Assembly: GCF_029168945.1 (NCBI RefSeq)
Contig: NC_083607.1
Coordinates: forward strand, 38,549,257-38,613,256
Length of the DNA: 64,000 nucleotides
Direction of reading: 5' to 3'
DNA from: Cannabis sativa
Lineage: Eukaryota > Streptophyta > Magnoliopsida > Rosales > Cannabaceae
Made by a program: the position numbers and the translations under genes. The notes beneath the pieces were generated by a model. It did no database searches. It was not told the DNA's origin and saw only the letters and a list, made by a program, of their open reading frames with translations. Shown piece by piece: positions 49,601 through 61,774 of this stretch (position 1 is its first letter; each line of letters begins with the position of its first letter).

Positions 49601-50204
49601 ATCTAAAATTTCAAAATTAACCATAAGGCTCCTTTGTGAGAAATCAAATTTTCAAAATTCAAAGCCTACTAATATCAAAAACTAATTTTAATCAATTAAT
49701 AAAAATTAATTTTATTCTGAAAATTATATTTTTAATTGAAAATTTAGATTCTACACAAAATTCTACCAAAATTTGGCTTTTGTTTCAATGAAAAACGATT
49801 TTTGAATCAAAAGTTATGACGAAAACAAGTTTGAGGCACAGGGGTATGCATTGCATACCCCTGCGCCCTTCAGACAGCAGCGTGTCCGAGCGGATCCGAG
49901 GCTCGTGCGCGCGCGTGTGACATTCAAATCCCCATATTGTCGTTCAAATTCAAAAAATCATAACTAATTCATAAAAAATCCAAATTAGGTTCTGTAAAAG
50001 CCTAAATTTATAAATTTTTCGTCTACTTTCCAGAAAAAATAGTTCTAGATTGAAATAAAAAATATTTCAGTAACATATATTGCGATTTCTAAACTATCGT
50101 CAAATAAGCACATAAACCAACATGAAACCATCCAAATCAACACATAATATCGTTTTAATTCATATTTCATGAAAGTAAATCCTTACCATGGCTCTGAGGC
50201 CAGT
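46691..50204 (-). other. E5 leader
   Basis: Non-coding leader with the duplicated box (about 46737-46758 and 46850-46870), ATTAG-loop hairpins (46933-46945, 47020-47036) and conserved stem-loop (48414-48473). The PBS-proximal 1.5 kb is a different, AT-rich sequence from that in E2/E4. Its GC-rich block (49831-49925) includes a 25-nt inverted repeat, CAGGGGTATGCA-T-TGCATACCCCTG (49839-49863). Confidence 0.78.
50186..50202 (-). promoter_or_regulatory. E5 primer binding site
   Basis: The minus strand reads TGGCCTCAGAGCCATGG two bases after the LTR. It is followed at once by GTAAGG, a strong plant splice-donor match. Confidence 0.75.
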
Positions 50205-52087
50205 TGTTGGATATATTTTACCAGGATCTAGATTTACTAACAAGTATGTTTCATTAACATCCTAATATGAATTCTAAAACAATGAAATAAACACATATAA
50301 AGTTTAGGAAACCTTACATTGGGTGCAGCGGAATATAATGACTCCTTCCGTTCAGATATCTAGCCCTTGATTCCTTTTTGTAGTAGAGCATTATCAATAT
50401 CTGAACCTGGATCTCTTTCTCTCCTTCCTTTGATGTTGATTCTCCTTCTTGTTGGATGGTTTTCCACAGTCGTACACACTATAATTGAGATACCACTTGA
50501 TGTGTGTGGGCCCTCACTCATTCACTCAAGGAATTCAAAATTTAGGGAAGAAAAGAGAAGGGAAGAGGTTCGGCCTATAGAGAAAAGATAGAGGCTCAGT
50601 TTTCATCTGACAGAAGTTAAGTGTGAATGAGAGCCATCACTATCTATTTATAAGTAACCACCTAGGTTTAGGTTAGAATTATTTGGCATTAAAATAATGA
50701 AAAAATAAATGATAAAACCCATAAAGTGTGGCTGGCCATGGGCTTGGATAATGGGCCTCACTTATGCAATTTTTCAGTTTTTATCATTCCTGCATCTGAT
50801 TTTCTCAAAAACGCTAATTTTCAAATTCTACCATTTAAATGCCAATTCTAATTATTTAATAACTAAAATTAATTATTAAATAATATTTTCATTTAATATA
50901 TTTATTAATTAGACATATAAAGTCTCTTAATTAATAAATAAACCTAGAATCTCTTTTCGTTACAATTTCGCCCTTGCTTAGTGAAAATTCACAAAGTAGA
51001 CATAGTCTAACTTTAGAATTATAATTGATTAATCAAAATCAATTAACTGAGTCTTACAAGCAGTATGGTCTCAACTAGTATGGGGACCATGGGTCTATAT
51101 ATCCGAGCTTCCAATAAGTAGATCAAGAATTTATATCTTAAATTCACTGACTTATTAATTCTTCGTTGAATCCACGCATAGAACTTAGAATTGCACTCTA
51201 AGTATATAGAACGCTCTCTATGTTCCACGATATAGACACGTCATTAGTTATCCATTGTTATAATCCTAATGTGATCAATGATCCTTTATATAGATGATTT
51301 ACACTGTAAAGGAATTAAATTACCGTAACACCCTACAATGTATTTTATCCTTAAAACACTTAACCCTGTATAAATGATATTTCAGCTAAGTGAAATGAGA
51401 TCTCCACCATTTATTTTAGTTTGGTTAAGCTCGAAGGAAAACATCCTTTACTTTCTATTCGCCAGATAGAAGCTATAGATTCCATATTTATGTTAGCGCT
51501 CCCACTCAATTGCACTACCGTGTTCCCAAAATGTACGTATCACCCTGACCCAAAAGTAGGCTTAACTAACAAATCAAAGAGCACGAATAACACTCTTGAG
51601 ATTGAACCTAATCATATCAGGATTAAGATCATTTGATCTAGGATCAACAGGTGATATTTAATTGAATAGATATTACGGTAAATTCTAATATATCTAATCA
51701 AAGTTCAATATCGGTCCCTTCCGATGTAGACTCCATACATTCGATGCTAGTAAACTTTGCCAATGTCCTGGAAAGGACATAGCACTTATCCAAGGTGTAA
51801 GAATACCTATCGCTGATTATACCATGTCAGTCTAAATCCAGTGTTCTGACAAATCAGGGAATAAACTTTCGACATTATAATTAAGATTATATTCCACTGT
51901 GTTTACAATACTATAATCATTAACAAATTGATATGTTCTGGACTTAAATAGAATTCATACATTATGTACATATAATCATGAAATAAATCATGTGAACCAT
52001 GCAACATTAAATGTTATTTCTTATCTATATTAATAAGTAAATCTGATTATACTGAAATGAGTTTAATTTAGGGCATAAAACCCAACA
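50205..52087 (-). repeat. E5 5' LTR
   Basis: 1883-bp LTR with TGTTGGATATATTTTACC at its plus-strand left and ACCCAACA at its right. TATA-like CTATTTATAA at 50644-50653. Near-identical to 34971-36828 over the stretches compared, apart from the truncated end, with scattered base changes and small indels. Confidence 0.92.
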
Positions 52088-52854
52088 CAAAAGGTTTGAT
52101 GAAATCATCAAAACCTACGGCGTTCTTCAGAATGAAGATGAACCTTGTGTTTACCAACTCAAGGAAGACCAAGTAGTAGTATTCCTGGTCCTTTATGTTG
52201 ACGACATTTTGATTATTGGAAACAATATCAAGAAAATGACTAACATCAAGGAATGGCTTGACACTCAATTCGATATGAAAGATTTGGGTGAGGCTGCCTA
52301 TGTTCTTGGTATTCAAATTATTAGAAACCGGAAGAACAGATCCCTTGCTCTCTCTCGAACAACTTACATTGACAAAGTTTTAGAGAGATTCTCCATGACC
52401 AACACCAATGGGGAAAATATGCCTTCTAGATATGGTATTCGTCTATCTAAGGAACAGTCTCCTACTGATCCTCAAGAGATAGAGGACATGGCAAGAGTTC
52501 CTTATGCTTTTGCAGTTGGAAGTCTAATGTATGCAATGTTATGCACTAGACCTGACATCTGCTATGCAGTTGGAATCGTGAGCAGGTATCAGTCAAATCC
52601 AGGTCAGGAATATTGGAATGTTGTTAAGTATATTCTGAAATACTGAAAGAGTACAAGAAATTATGTGTTAGTCTACAAGGGTGGTGCTTTAAATCCCATA
52701 GGCTATACCGACTCAGATTTGCAGGCATGTCTTGAAGACAGGAAATCTACATCTGGGATGGTGTTTACTATTGGGGGTGGAGAAGTGGTTTGGAGAAGTG
52801 TTAAACAAACTGCGATTTCAGATTCTACCATGGAAGCAGAATACATAGCTGCAG
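52088..52854 (+). pseudogene. E3 pol part 2: RT palm and RNase H
   Basis: Resumes RT after E5. It carries LYVDDILIIGN with the catalytic aspartates (about 52190-52215), MKDLGEAAYVLGIQI, and PYAFAVGSLMYAMLCTRPDICYAVG. A TGA at 52643-52645 replaces a Leu codon (KY-stop-KSTR). RNase H follows (GYTDSDLQACLEDRKSTSGMVF, and STMEAEYIAA at 52825-52854) until the LINE insertion. This part is otherwise in one frame. Confidence 0.9.
52838..52854. repeat. LINE target site duplication, left copy
   Basis: AGAATACATAGCTGCAG, repeated exactly at 59541-59557 right after the LINE poly-A. The 17-bp length fits target-primed reverse transcription. The duplicated text belongs to the E3 RNase H motif EAEYIAA. Confidence 0.93.
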
Positions 52855-52918
52855 AATATGCTATCAAAAAACTCTTTGACTCCCCTATGCTCTCTTCTCT
52901 CTACTCTTTCTGAGAAAC

Positions 52919-55715
52919 TTGGTGATGCATACTGGGGGTTACCATGGCCCTTCTGGTCATGGAAAACACCAAAACCCCACTGGTTTTGGGAAGAAAAAAG
53001 GCCCTCACCCCAGTGGTGTTGGCTGGGAAAATCTATCTGATCCAATTCGTAATCAGAAACTCCAAAAATATTGGAGTTTTCACACTAAACACAAGGCGTT
53101 TATGATCACTCTGTCAAAAGATGGAGGATCGGTTAGAATTTGCGAGAGAACAAGACTTTTTGGGTACGAGATAGGTGTAACAATCGATGCAGCAGACTGG
53201 ATGATTGGAATACTGGAGGAACTGAAAAAGAAAGTCGGACAGCAAAGGATTGCTTTCAAAAGATTCTTCAGAAACAGCAGTGGAAGTTTATTTATAGAAT
53301 GTTTCGATAACTCTAAGGGAGCTTTCCTAAAGATTTCAACCTTGAAGAATAATAGAGTTAAAATGGTGATTATTCCAGAAGAAGTAGAAGCTAAAGGATG
53401 GTCTGACCTATACGAATGTCTCTTTGGTGTACTCAAAAGAAAGCCAGAAAGTCTTCAAGACGGAGTCACGAGAAGGAAGTTTGAGAACTATCAAGCGCTT
53501 CCAAGGCAGCAGGGAGGTGAAAAGTTGGCGTGGAATGCAACAAATCAACATACATGGGTAAATGTTATAAAAAAAACTCATTGAAGAATGCCCCCAAAGC
53601 GACTCAGTTCAACAGAAAGTACAAGGAAACAGAGCAAGGCAACGCTGAAGGTAATAAGGCCCATGTCGAACACCCTTGTAGGAAGATTAAAGGACTGGGA
53701 AAATGGGACTTTCTGCCTAAAGTAAATGGAAGTTTTAGACCAAAAAACGAGTTCACAACTAGAAGAATGAAGCAAAATAATTTTCATGAGTATAAGCAAG
53801 CTAAACAATGTGAAAAAGACTGGAAGAAGGCCGTCATTATGTTTAGAGATAATAGTGGGTTATCTTGGAGCTGTATTTTTTATAATCTCTCAAGAGAATT
53901 GGGTAGAAAATTGCAAGTGAGCCAACTGTTTGATGATCGAGTAATCATTTGGTGCAACAATGAGACTGAGGTGGAGAATTTTGTGGAGATAGGAAACTGG
54001 TTTATCCCTGGCACAGGGGATACCAGAGTCTCATTTAAAAGATGGTCAGCGGAGGAGCAAAATAGAGACATCAAAATTGAATGTCGTGGCTCTTGGATAG
54101 GGGTTAAAGGCCTACCTTTGAATCTATGGAACATGAAACTAATGAGAAAAATTGGAGATTTGTGTGGGGGACTGTTAGACATAGAAAAGGACACAGCAGA
54201 GATGAATTTTCTCAATCACTTGAGAATCAAACTTGAAGGGGACAACAAAGGTTTCGTGCCAGAATTTCTGCATTTTGAGTTTGAAAATTCCGTAATTAAG
54301 CTAGAGTTATTTAAGCTAAACGACTTGGGATACAAATTCAGTGGCTTTTTCAACACCTGTTGGCATCAAGATTTTGAAATAGGCAAGGTGATCGAAGAGG
54401 AAGATGGCTGTGATATCTCAGCTTCAGCTGAGTCAGAATTGCTGGAGTCCGAGAGTAGGAACTCCCCTCTTTTGCAGTTGCCGGAGTTAATGGCAGAAGA
54501 GGAATCGCCAGTCGCTCTCCGGGAAGAAGAAGATTTTTTTGAAATTAGGGCAGAGAAGCATTTATTGGAGTCGGTTGCTTTGTGCGACTCAAGATGGGGT
54601 GAAGTTTCCAAAGAAAAGAAATTTAAGAATAACGGCGAGGTGGACTTCCAGAGAATTTTTAGCCGAATCTTTATGGATTTAAATGCACATGTCGATAGAA
54701 GCCAAAATATTCAGATTTTAATTTCTCCAAATGACACGTGGAGCTGTAAGTCTCAAGTTACGTGTTTTCAAAAGCAAAAATTATATTGCCCCTCCAAACA
54801 GTTGATGGGCTTAAAAGGGCCCATCTCACTTAGAGTACACTATGCGTGGGGCCCATCATTGGTGGTTTCTCAAAGGGAGACAGTTTATGGGGTTTTGTCT
54901 TTGATTATTTGCTCTGAAGATAGAATGAAGCACATCTCCTCGATCAGAAGGTGAGGTCCGATTTCCCTTGGTGATACAACAAGAAAATCTATTACGGGTA
55001 AGGCACTTTATAGAAAGGAAAATACAAGACAAATCTTTAATGAATTCCTGAATTGTCATATTAGATCAGTCAAGGCCAAAGCTCGCGATGATTTCAAGAC
55101 AACAGTAATTTTTTGTTGGAAAGATTTTGAAATACAAACCAGAAAAGTAAAGAATTCAGTTCTACAGTATTCCGAAGTTGAAGAACAAGCAAATTCAGGG
55201 AAGCCAAAGAAGATGACGAAGGTTTATTCTAGAAAGAAAAAAACAAAGAGCATATCTACAAAAGTAAGTGATAGCATGGGACTCGATAACCTTTTTTTCT
55301 GGAGGAGGAGGCCATTGATGAAATAATTGATGAAGAATCACAATTTACAAGTTCAGACAGTGAAGACTCGGAAGATGATGTGTCAATATCAGAGGAAGAT
55401 GGAGCTGAAGCAGAGGAAGACATTATTTATGACTTAAGCAAACTTTGGAAAGAGGAAGTCCAAATTCATCCTCGGAGTTTGGTATCAAGTAGTGAACATA
55501 GGGTGGCAAAGGAGGACAACAAGGAATGGATTTCTTTGACTGAGTCTTTGGCTGAGATGGGAATGGAATTAATCCCAAATCCGAGTCCAGAATTCAGAGT
55601 GGAGACAAAATCCAAAACAAGTAAAAAACAGTGCAGAGAATTGTCTAAGCTAACGTTCAATGTGAACTATGAGAAGAAACAAAAGGATTCAGGGAGGAAG
55701 AAAAATAATCAATGA
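52919..55715 (+). pseudogene. LINE ORF1 (DUF4283-type), frameshifted
   Basis: Likely RNA-binding chaperone of the LINE particle. First open piece (52919-53584): a Gly/His/Pro-rich start, then a segment around SGSLFIECFDNSKGAFLKIS and VKMVIIPEEVEAKGW that looks like a PUR/PC4-type single-strand-binding repeat (inference). The second piece, 53530-54954, is in another frame, with the DUF4283-like domain (VIMFRDNSGLSWSCIF, VIIWCNNETEVENFVEIGNW, GSWIGVKGLPLNLWN). After a further shift comes a basic stretch (KPKKMTKVYSRKKKTKS, near 55210-55250). A T-run frameshift near 55290 then leads to an acidic tail (55380-55715). No CCHC knuckle is seen. The ORF1 end overlaps the ORF2 start by four bases (ATGA). 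Confidence 0.8.
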
Positions 55716-58700
55716 AGATACTCACTTGGAATATCAAAGGAAGTGGGGACAAGGTCAAAAGGAGAGCAATCAAAGCGACTATTTGTAAAATCAATCCGGA
55801 TTTGGTTATTTTACAAGAAGTCAATAAAACAACAGTTGATAGAAGCTTTATTGGTAACATTTGGAGGTCTAAATTTAAAGCTTGGATTTACCATCCAGCA
55901 TGGGGAAGATCGGGAGATACTTTATTGGTGTGGGACACTAGAAGCGTTACAGTTTTGGACTCTTTGGTTGGGGAATTTTCTATTTCTGCCTTGATTCAAG
56001 CAGAAGGCAAAATCCCTTGGTTGTTTTCTGGGATATATGGGCCTTGCTCATACAGACTCAGACCAGATTTTTAGGATGAACTGGCTGGTCTGAAGGAAAT
56101 TTGTGGTGCGTCGTGGTGCTTGGGGGGAGATTTTAATGTGGTTCGCAGAGTGGGGGAAAAGCTCAATAGTGTCTCGAACACTAGAAGTATGAAGATGTCT
56201 GATGAACTAATTCGGGAACTACGACTCATTGATTCGAAATTAAACAATGGGAGGTTCACATGGTCAAATTTCAAAGACGTTCCAATATGTAGTAGACTGG
56301 ATAGATTTCTATTTACAAAGGAATGGAATCTGTCATTTCCTTTTGTGAGACAAGAAATGATGGTTAGATTGGTATCAGATCATAGTCCGGTTGTCATTGA
56401 TTCCAATCCACCAAAATGGGGTCCTAGTCCATTTCGGTTTGACAATCAATGGCTGGAAAATAAATCCTTCTCAAAACTTTTTGAGATCTGGTGGAATAAG
56501 GCAAATGTTTCGGGATGGCCAGGAACCAGATTCATGACCAAACTTAGAATTGTGCAAGAAAATGTCAAGAAGTGGAGCAAAACAACCTTCGGAAATAGCA
56601 AAATTGCTAAGGCTGCAATGGAAAGAAGAATATTGGAGATTGATAAATTAGAGGGAACTCCAATGTGAAATCAATCCTTGGCAGATGAAAGGAGAAGTAT
56701 AAAAAAGGATTGGCAGCAGAAAGTCTTTGACGAAGAAAGAAACATTTGGCTAAAATCCAAGTGCAAATGGGTCAAGGAAGGGGATGCAAACTCTAGATTC
56801 TTTCACAACCTGTTGAATGCTCGAAAGGCAAAGAACAATATCTCAAGGATAGAAAGAGAGGATGGGACTATTCTCGATCGGGAAAATGACATAGTCAGCG
56901 AGCTAATCTCATTCTTCTCCAAGCTATACACTTCTGAGAGAAAACAAGGGGCAGATATTGAAGGGATTGAATGGCAAAAAATCTCAGAATCTTCAGCTCG
57001 TCTGCTTGAAAGTCCCTTTGATGAAGATGAGATCAAGAGAGCTCTTTTTAGTTGTGATGGTAATAAGGCCCCGGGACCGGATGGCTTTAGCATGGCAGCC
57101 TTGCAGTCGAATTGGGATGTAATTAAAGGTAAACTAATAGACATCTTTAAGGCTTTGAAGTTGAAGGTAGAATTCAAGGAAGTATGAATGAAACTTTTAT
57201 TTGCCTCATCCACAAAAAACTAAATAGTTGTAAGGTAAAAGATTTTAGACCAATCAGTCTTATAACAAGTGTGTATAAGATCATTGCTAAAGCACTTGCT
57301 ACAAGATTGAAGTATATTTTGGGAGACACAATCTCAGACATTCAGTCTGCTTTTGTGGAGGGGAGACAAATATTGGATTCAGTACTGATTGCTAATGAGA
57401 CAGTCGAAGATTATAGAAGTAGGGGCAAAAGTGGTATGGTGTTCAAGATCGACTTCGAAAAGGCTTATGATAGAGTTGAATGGGACTTCTTGGATTTGGT
57501 TATTCACAAAAAAGGCTTTGGAAGTACTTGGAGAAAATGGATTAGAGGATGTCTGTCAACCACTTCATTTCTATTTTTGTCAATGGCAGACCAAGAGGAA
57601 AATTCAGAGCATCTCGAGGACTGAGACAAGGCGATCCTCGCCATTCCTTTTTACTTTGGTAGCTGATATACTGGGAAGAATGGTGGATAAAGCAGTTAAC
57701 TCTGGTTCTTTATCTGGGTTCAGCGTGGGAAAAGATAAAATTCAGATCAGCCACTTACAATTCGCCGATGATACTTTACTTTTTGCGAATGATAGAGAAT
57801 CCCTTTTGAAGCTCGTAAGGATTGTCGAAGGCTTTTGTGCCTTATCAGGACTTAAAGTTAACTTAAGCAAAAGGCAATTGTTGGGTCTCTGTATGGACGA
57901 ATTAGTTGTTTCCCAATGTGCCGCTCAAATTGGATGTGAGGTGGGCTGCTGGCCGATGAAGTATCTCGGAATGCCATTGGCAGGATCACCTAGGAAGAAA
58001 GTTTTTTGGGATCTTGTTTTGGAGAAGTGTGCTAAAAGACTTGATGGGTGGAAATGTACATTCCTGTCTAGGGGAGGCAGATACAAACTCATTCAATCCG
58101 TTCTTTCTTCCCTTCCAATTTATTTTTTGTCACTATTTAAAGCACCGTCTTCAGTGATTAACACATTGGAGAAATTTATGAGAGATTTCTTATGGGAAGG
58201 TGGAGATCTAGGTGGTGGCGATCACTTAATGGCTTGGGATTGAGTTTGCAAACCAAGATTGGAAGGCGGACTAGGCATTGGAAGATTGCCTTTGAGAAAT
58301 AAAAGTTTGTTGATGAAATGGTTATGGCGATTTCCCTTAGAATCTGAGTCTCTTTGGCACAGGGTGATTGAGAGTCGTTATGGTTTGGCAAATAATTTTT
58401 GGGATTCAAAAAGAGGGGAGCGGATGTCCCCGAGGGGACCATGGAAGGACATTGCGGATCTATATGATGAATACTTAAGGCTGGTGAAGTTCAAGGTAGG
58501 AAAAGGGGATAAGATTCGGTTCTGGGAAGATGAATGGTTAGGTGACTCATCTCTACTACACACTTATCCTGGTTTAGCCCTAATCTCTAGGGCTAAAAAC
58601 GTATATATAATAGAACTGGTAGCTGAAGGAGGTGCAGCTGGAGAAAGTGTGGTAAGTTGGGACTTCAAGTTCAGAAGAAACCTGCTGGAAAAAGAAATAC

Positions 58701-59365
58701 CTAGCCTTATAGGGATGTTACAACAGATGGAACAGGTTAAATTACTTAATGTCAACGTTGATATCAGAATATGGAAACCTGATGCCACTGGAGTTTTCTC
58801 AAGTAAATCAGCGTTCGCCTGGTTTAATTCCAACCAAAATGTTGCCAGACCCCCTTGGACCAAATCTTTATGGAAAAGTATAGCCCTGTCAAGAGTTAAA
58901 ATCTTTATTTGGTTAGTAGCTCATGGAAAAGTTAATGTGCACGACGTTCTACAACGAAGACGACCTTTCATACTCATTTCTCCCGGGTGGTGTGTATGCT
59001 GTAAGAGTAATGGAGAAGAAGTGGAACATCTGTTTTTGCATTGTAAATTCTCCTCCAAATTATGGTCAATGTTGTTGGAGGAGTTTGGTTTGATATGGGC
59101 TCTACCTAGAAGTGTTCCACAAATGTTAATGAGTAAGATAAAAGGAAGTAAACGTCAGGATATACTTTGGAAGACGGCTGTCCTAGCAACAATTTGGGCT
59201 ATTTGGCTGGAGAGAAATACCAGGATTTTTGAAGATGTAGAGAACTCTGCAATAGTGGTTTGGGACAAAATAAAATTCTGGACAGCAACATGGGTTTTCA
59301 GAACAAAGCATTTTGAAGACCTCTCTTTTCTAGATTTGAGTAGAGAGTGGAGAGTCCTTTTATAA
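55712..59365 (+). pseudogene. LINE ORF2: endonuclease, reverse transcriptase, zf-RVT
   Basis: ATG at 55712 (MKILTWNIKG). APE-type endonuclease: LTWNIKG, LVILQEVNK, GGDFNVVR and SDHSPVV (to about 56390). RT: NKAPGPDGFSM, NETFICLIHKK, DFRPISLITSVYKIIAK, DFEKAYDRVEWDFL and FADDTLLFAND (about 57760-57790), then GMPLAGSPR. The C-terminus (58259-59365) has the zf-RVT motif WCVCCKSNGEEVEHLFLHC (about 58990-59045). No RNase H follows. The main frame has three stops (56072, 56666, 58241) and two compensating shifts (near 57180 and 57630). All catalytic motifs survive, so this is a very lightly damaged copy. Confidence 0.92.
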
Positions 59366-59540
59366 TTTTGTTTATGAAATGTAACTTTTATTTTTCTGCA
59401 TTTTGTTTTTAGTTTTCTGGTTTTTAAACTCTCCTTTACTTTGTCTTAACCGGTTTTCCTCCGCCATAAGTGAGGGATTGAATATATTGCAGAGGGTGGT
59501 CAGTCTAAGACATCGACCTCTCCTCTTTTTTCAAAAAAAA
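59366..59540 (+). other. LINE 3' UTR and poly-A tail
   Basis: T-rich 3' UTR ending in TTTTTTCAAAAAAAA directly before the right TSD. No AATAAA signal is seen close to the tail. Confidence 0.8.
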
Positions 59541-59874
59541 AGAATACATAGCTGCAGCAGAAGCTGCCAAAGAGCTTTTCTGGCTGAGAAAGTTCTTCAC
59601 CAGTATCGGTGTCCTGCCTGGAATGCAAAAGCCTCTAGTCTTACTTTGTGATAACAATGGAGCGATAGCCAACAGTAAGGAACCTCGAAGCCACAAGAAA
59701 AGCAAACACATAGAAAGGAAATATCATATCATCAGAGAATATGTGGCAAGAGGGGATGTACTGGTTGAGAAAGTGGACACAGAGGACAACTTAGCTGATC
59801 CATTCACCAAAGTCTTGGCAGTGACTGCATTTGAAAAGCACCGTCAGAATTTAGGATTAATTGATATGTACTGA
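59541..59874 (+). pseudogene. E3 pol part 3: RNase H C-terminus
   Basis: Continues RNase H after the LINE: AAAEAAKELFWLRKFFTS, VLLCDNNGAIANSKEP, KSKHIERKYHIIREYV, DNLADPFTKVLA, ending NLGLIDMY with TGA at 59872-59874. The frame is open throughout. The first 17 bases are the duplicated target. Confidence 0.92.
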
Positions 59875-59890
59875 TTAGTTTTATATTAGT

Positions 59891-59903
59891 GCAAGTGAAA
59901 GTT
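59891..59903 (+). promoter_or_regulatory. E3 polypurine tract
   Basis: GCAAGTGAAAGTT immediately before the 3' LTR start at 59904. Confidence 0.8.
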
Positions 59904-61774
59904 TGTTGGGTTTTATGCCCTAAATAAAACTCCATTTCAATGTAATCCATTTTATTCAATATCAATAAAGAAATAGAAATATTTTTCATTCATTTGTATG
60001 TTTTGGTTCATCTTATCAATTGTTTGTCTATTTGATTTATAAATTCATCCAGACCCTTTTCACATACTTGATCCTGTTTATTGTGTTGTCAACACAGTGG
60101 AAAGTAAACATGACTATGTGATTAAAGATTCCTAGATTTATCAGAACACTAGGGTTTTACTGATATGAAAATCTACAACAGAGTTTCTTGCATTTGGAGA
60201 AATACTATGTTCTTTCCAGAGCATTGGTTAAAGTAAAGCTTGGGTTGGATGGATACAGTATGCATCGGAAGGGACCGATATTGAACTTTGACATAGATTT
60301 ATTAAATTTACCGTAATATCTATTCAAGTCAATATCACCTAGTTGATCCTAGATCAAATCATCTTAATCCTAATATGATTAGGTTCAATCTCAAGAGTGT
60401 TATTCGTGTTCTTTGATTTGTTAGTTAAGCCTACTTTTGGGTCAAGGTGATACGTACATTTTGGGAACACGGTAGTGCAATTGAGTGGGAGCGCTAACAT
60501 AAATATGGAATCTATAGCTTCTTTTTGGCAAATAGAAAGTAAAGGATGATTTCCTTCGAGCTTGACCAAATGGAAATAAATGGTGGAGTACTCATTTCAC
60601 TTAGCTGAAATATCATTTATACGGGGTTAAGTGTTTTAAGGATAAAATACATTGTAGGGTGTTACGGTAATCTAATCCCTTTACAGTGTAGATCATCTAT
60701 ATAGAGGATCATTGATCAAATTAGGATTATAACAATGGATAACTAATGACGTGTCTATATGGTGGAACATATAGAGCGTTCTATATACTAAGAGTGCAAT
60801 TCTAAGTACTATGCGTGGATTCAACGAAGAATTAATAAGTCGGTGAATTTAAGATGTAAATTCTTGATCTGCTTATTGGAAGCTCGGATATATAGACCCA
60901 TGGTCCCCACACTAGTTGAGACAACAATACTACTTGTAGGACTCATTTAATTGGTTTTGATTAATCAATTATAATTCTCAAATTAGACTATGTCTATTTG
61001 TGAATTTTTCACTAAGCAAGGGCGAAACTGTAAAGAAAGAGTTTCTAGGGTATATTTGTTAATTAAGATACTTTGGTTGGTCTAATTAATAAATATAATA
61101 AATGACAATATTATTTAATAATTATTGATAGTTATTAAATAGTTGAAATTGACATTTAAATGGTTGAATTTGAAAATTGGCGTTTTTGAGAAAATGAGAT
61201 GCAGAAAAGATAAAACAGTAAAATTGCAAAAGTGAGGCACAAATCCACTAGCCATGGCCGGCCACTTATGTAGGCTTTATCATTTAATATTTTCATTATT
61301 TTAATGTCAAATAATTCAAACCTAACCCTATGTGGCATGCTATAAATATATAGTGATGGCTTCAGGAAAAAGTGATTTTTTGCATCTTATTCCTCCAGAG
61401 AAAAACCTGAGCCTTCACACTAAACATAGCCGCCACTCTCTTTCCTTCTTCTTCCTTGATTGTTTCGAATCCTCTTAGTGATAGAGTAGTGCCCACACAC
61501 AGCAAGTAGTACCTCAATCATAGTGTGGAAGATCGTGAAGAAAGAAATTCAACAAGAAGGACATTCGGGCTCAGATTTGATAATACTCTGGGACAGAAAG
61601 GATACAAAGGTTATAGATCTGAGTGGAAGGAGATATATTATTCCGCTGCACCAAATGTAAGGTTTCTCATACTTTATACGTTTTTATTTATAATCGTTTT
61701 AGAAGTTCATATTTAGGATGTTAATCAACATACTTGTGAGTAGATCTAAGATCCTGGTAAAATAATTTCCAACA
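59904..61774 (+). repeat. E3 3' LTR
   Basis: 1871-bp complete LTR, TGTTGGGTTTTATGCCC to ATAATTTCCAACA, followed by the CAAGG TSD. It matches the surviving part of the 5' LTR. Confidence 0.95.
61341..61350 (+). promoter_or_regulatory. TATA box of E3 3' LTR
   Basis: TATAAATATA at the conserved promoter position. Transcription from here would read out of E3 into the Tat antisense gene region, antisense to that gene. Confidence 0.65.

Larger units (their letters stand above)
34971..52087 (-). mobile_element. E5 with nested E4: LTR-internal-LTR-internal-LTR array
   Basis: Three minus-strand LTRs (34971-36828, 43647-45523, 50205-52087) separated by two internal regions. The outer two LTRs are near-identical over the stretches I compared and form a pair (E5). 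The middle one is divergent (E4). The second internal region begins mid-integrase and duplicates the text of 38418 onward. The reading is that E4 inserted into E5 pol and its 3' LTR was later removed by recombination within pol. The array sits in E3 RT; the right-hand flank CAAAA matches the uninterrupted E1 site. Confidence 0.85.
52855..59540 (+). mobile_element. L1-type LINE, essentially full length
   Basis: 6686-bp non-LTR retrotransposon between perfect 17-bp TSDs. It contains ORF1 (52919-55715), ORF2 with endonuclease, RT and zinc domain (55712-59365), a 3' UTR and a poly-A tail (59533-59540). Only a few stops and indels interrupt the ORFs, suggesting a fairly recent insertion into E3. 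It is therefore younger than E3. Confidence 0.95.
32218..61774 (+). mobile_element. E3: Ty1/copia element carrying E5/E4 and a LINE
   Basis: TSD CAAGG at 32213-32217 and 61775-61779. The LTR start is at 32218 and the LTR end at 61774. Removing the nested elements leaves a truncated 5' LTR, PR-IN-RT-RH and a 3' LTR of about 1.87 kb. A deletion from inside the 5' LTR to the protease active site removed the PBS, leader and gag, so E3 was internally deleted before or after integration. It splits the Tat antisense gene. Confidence 0.94.
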
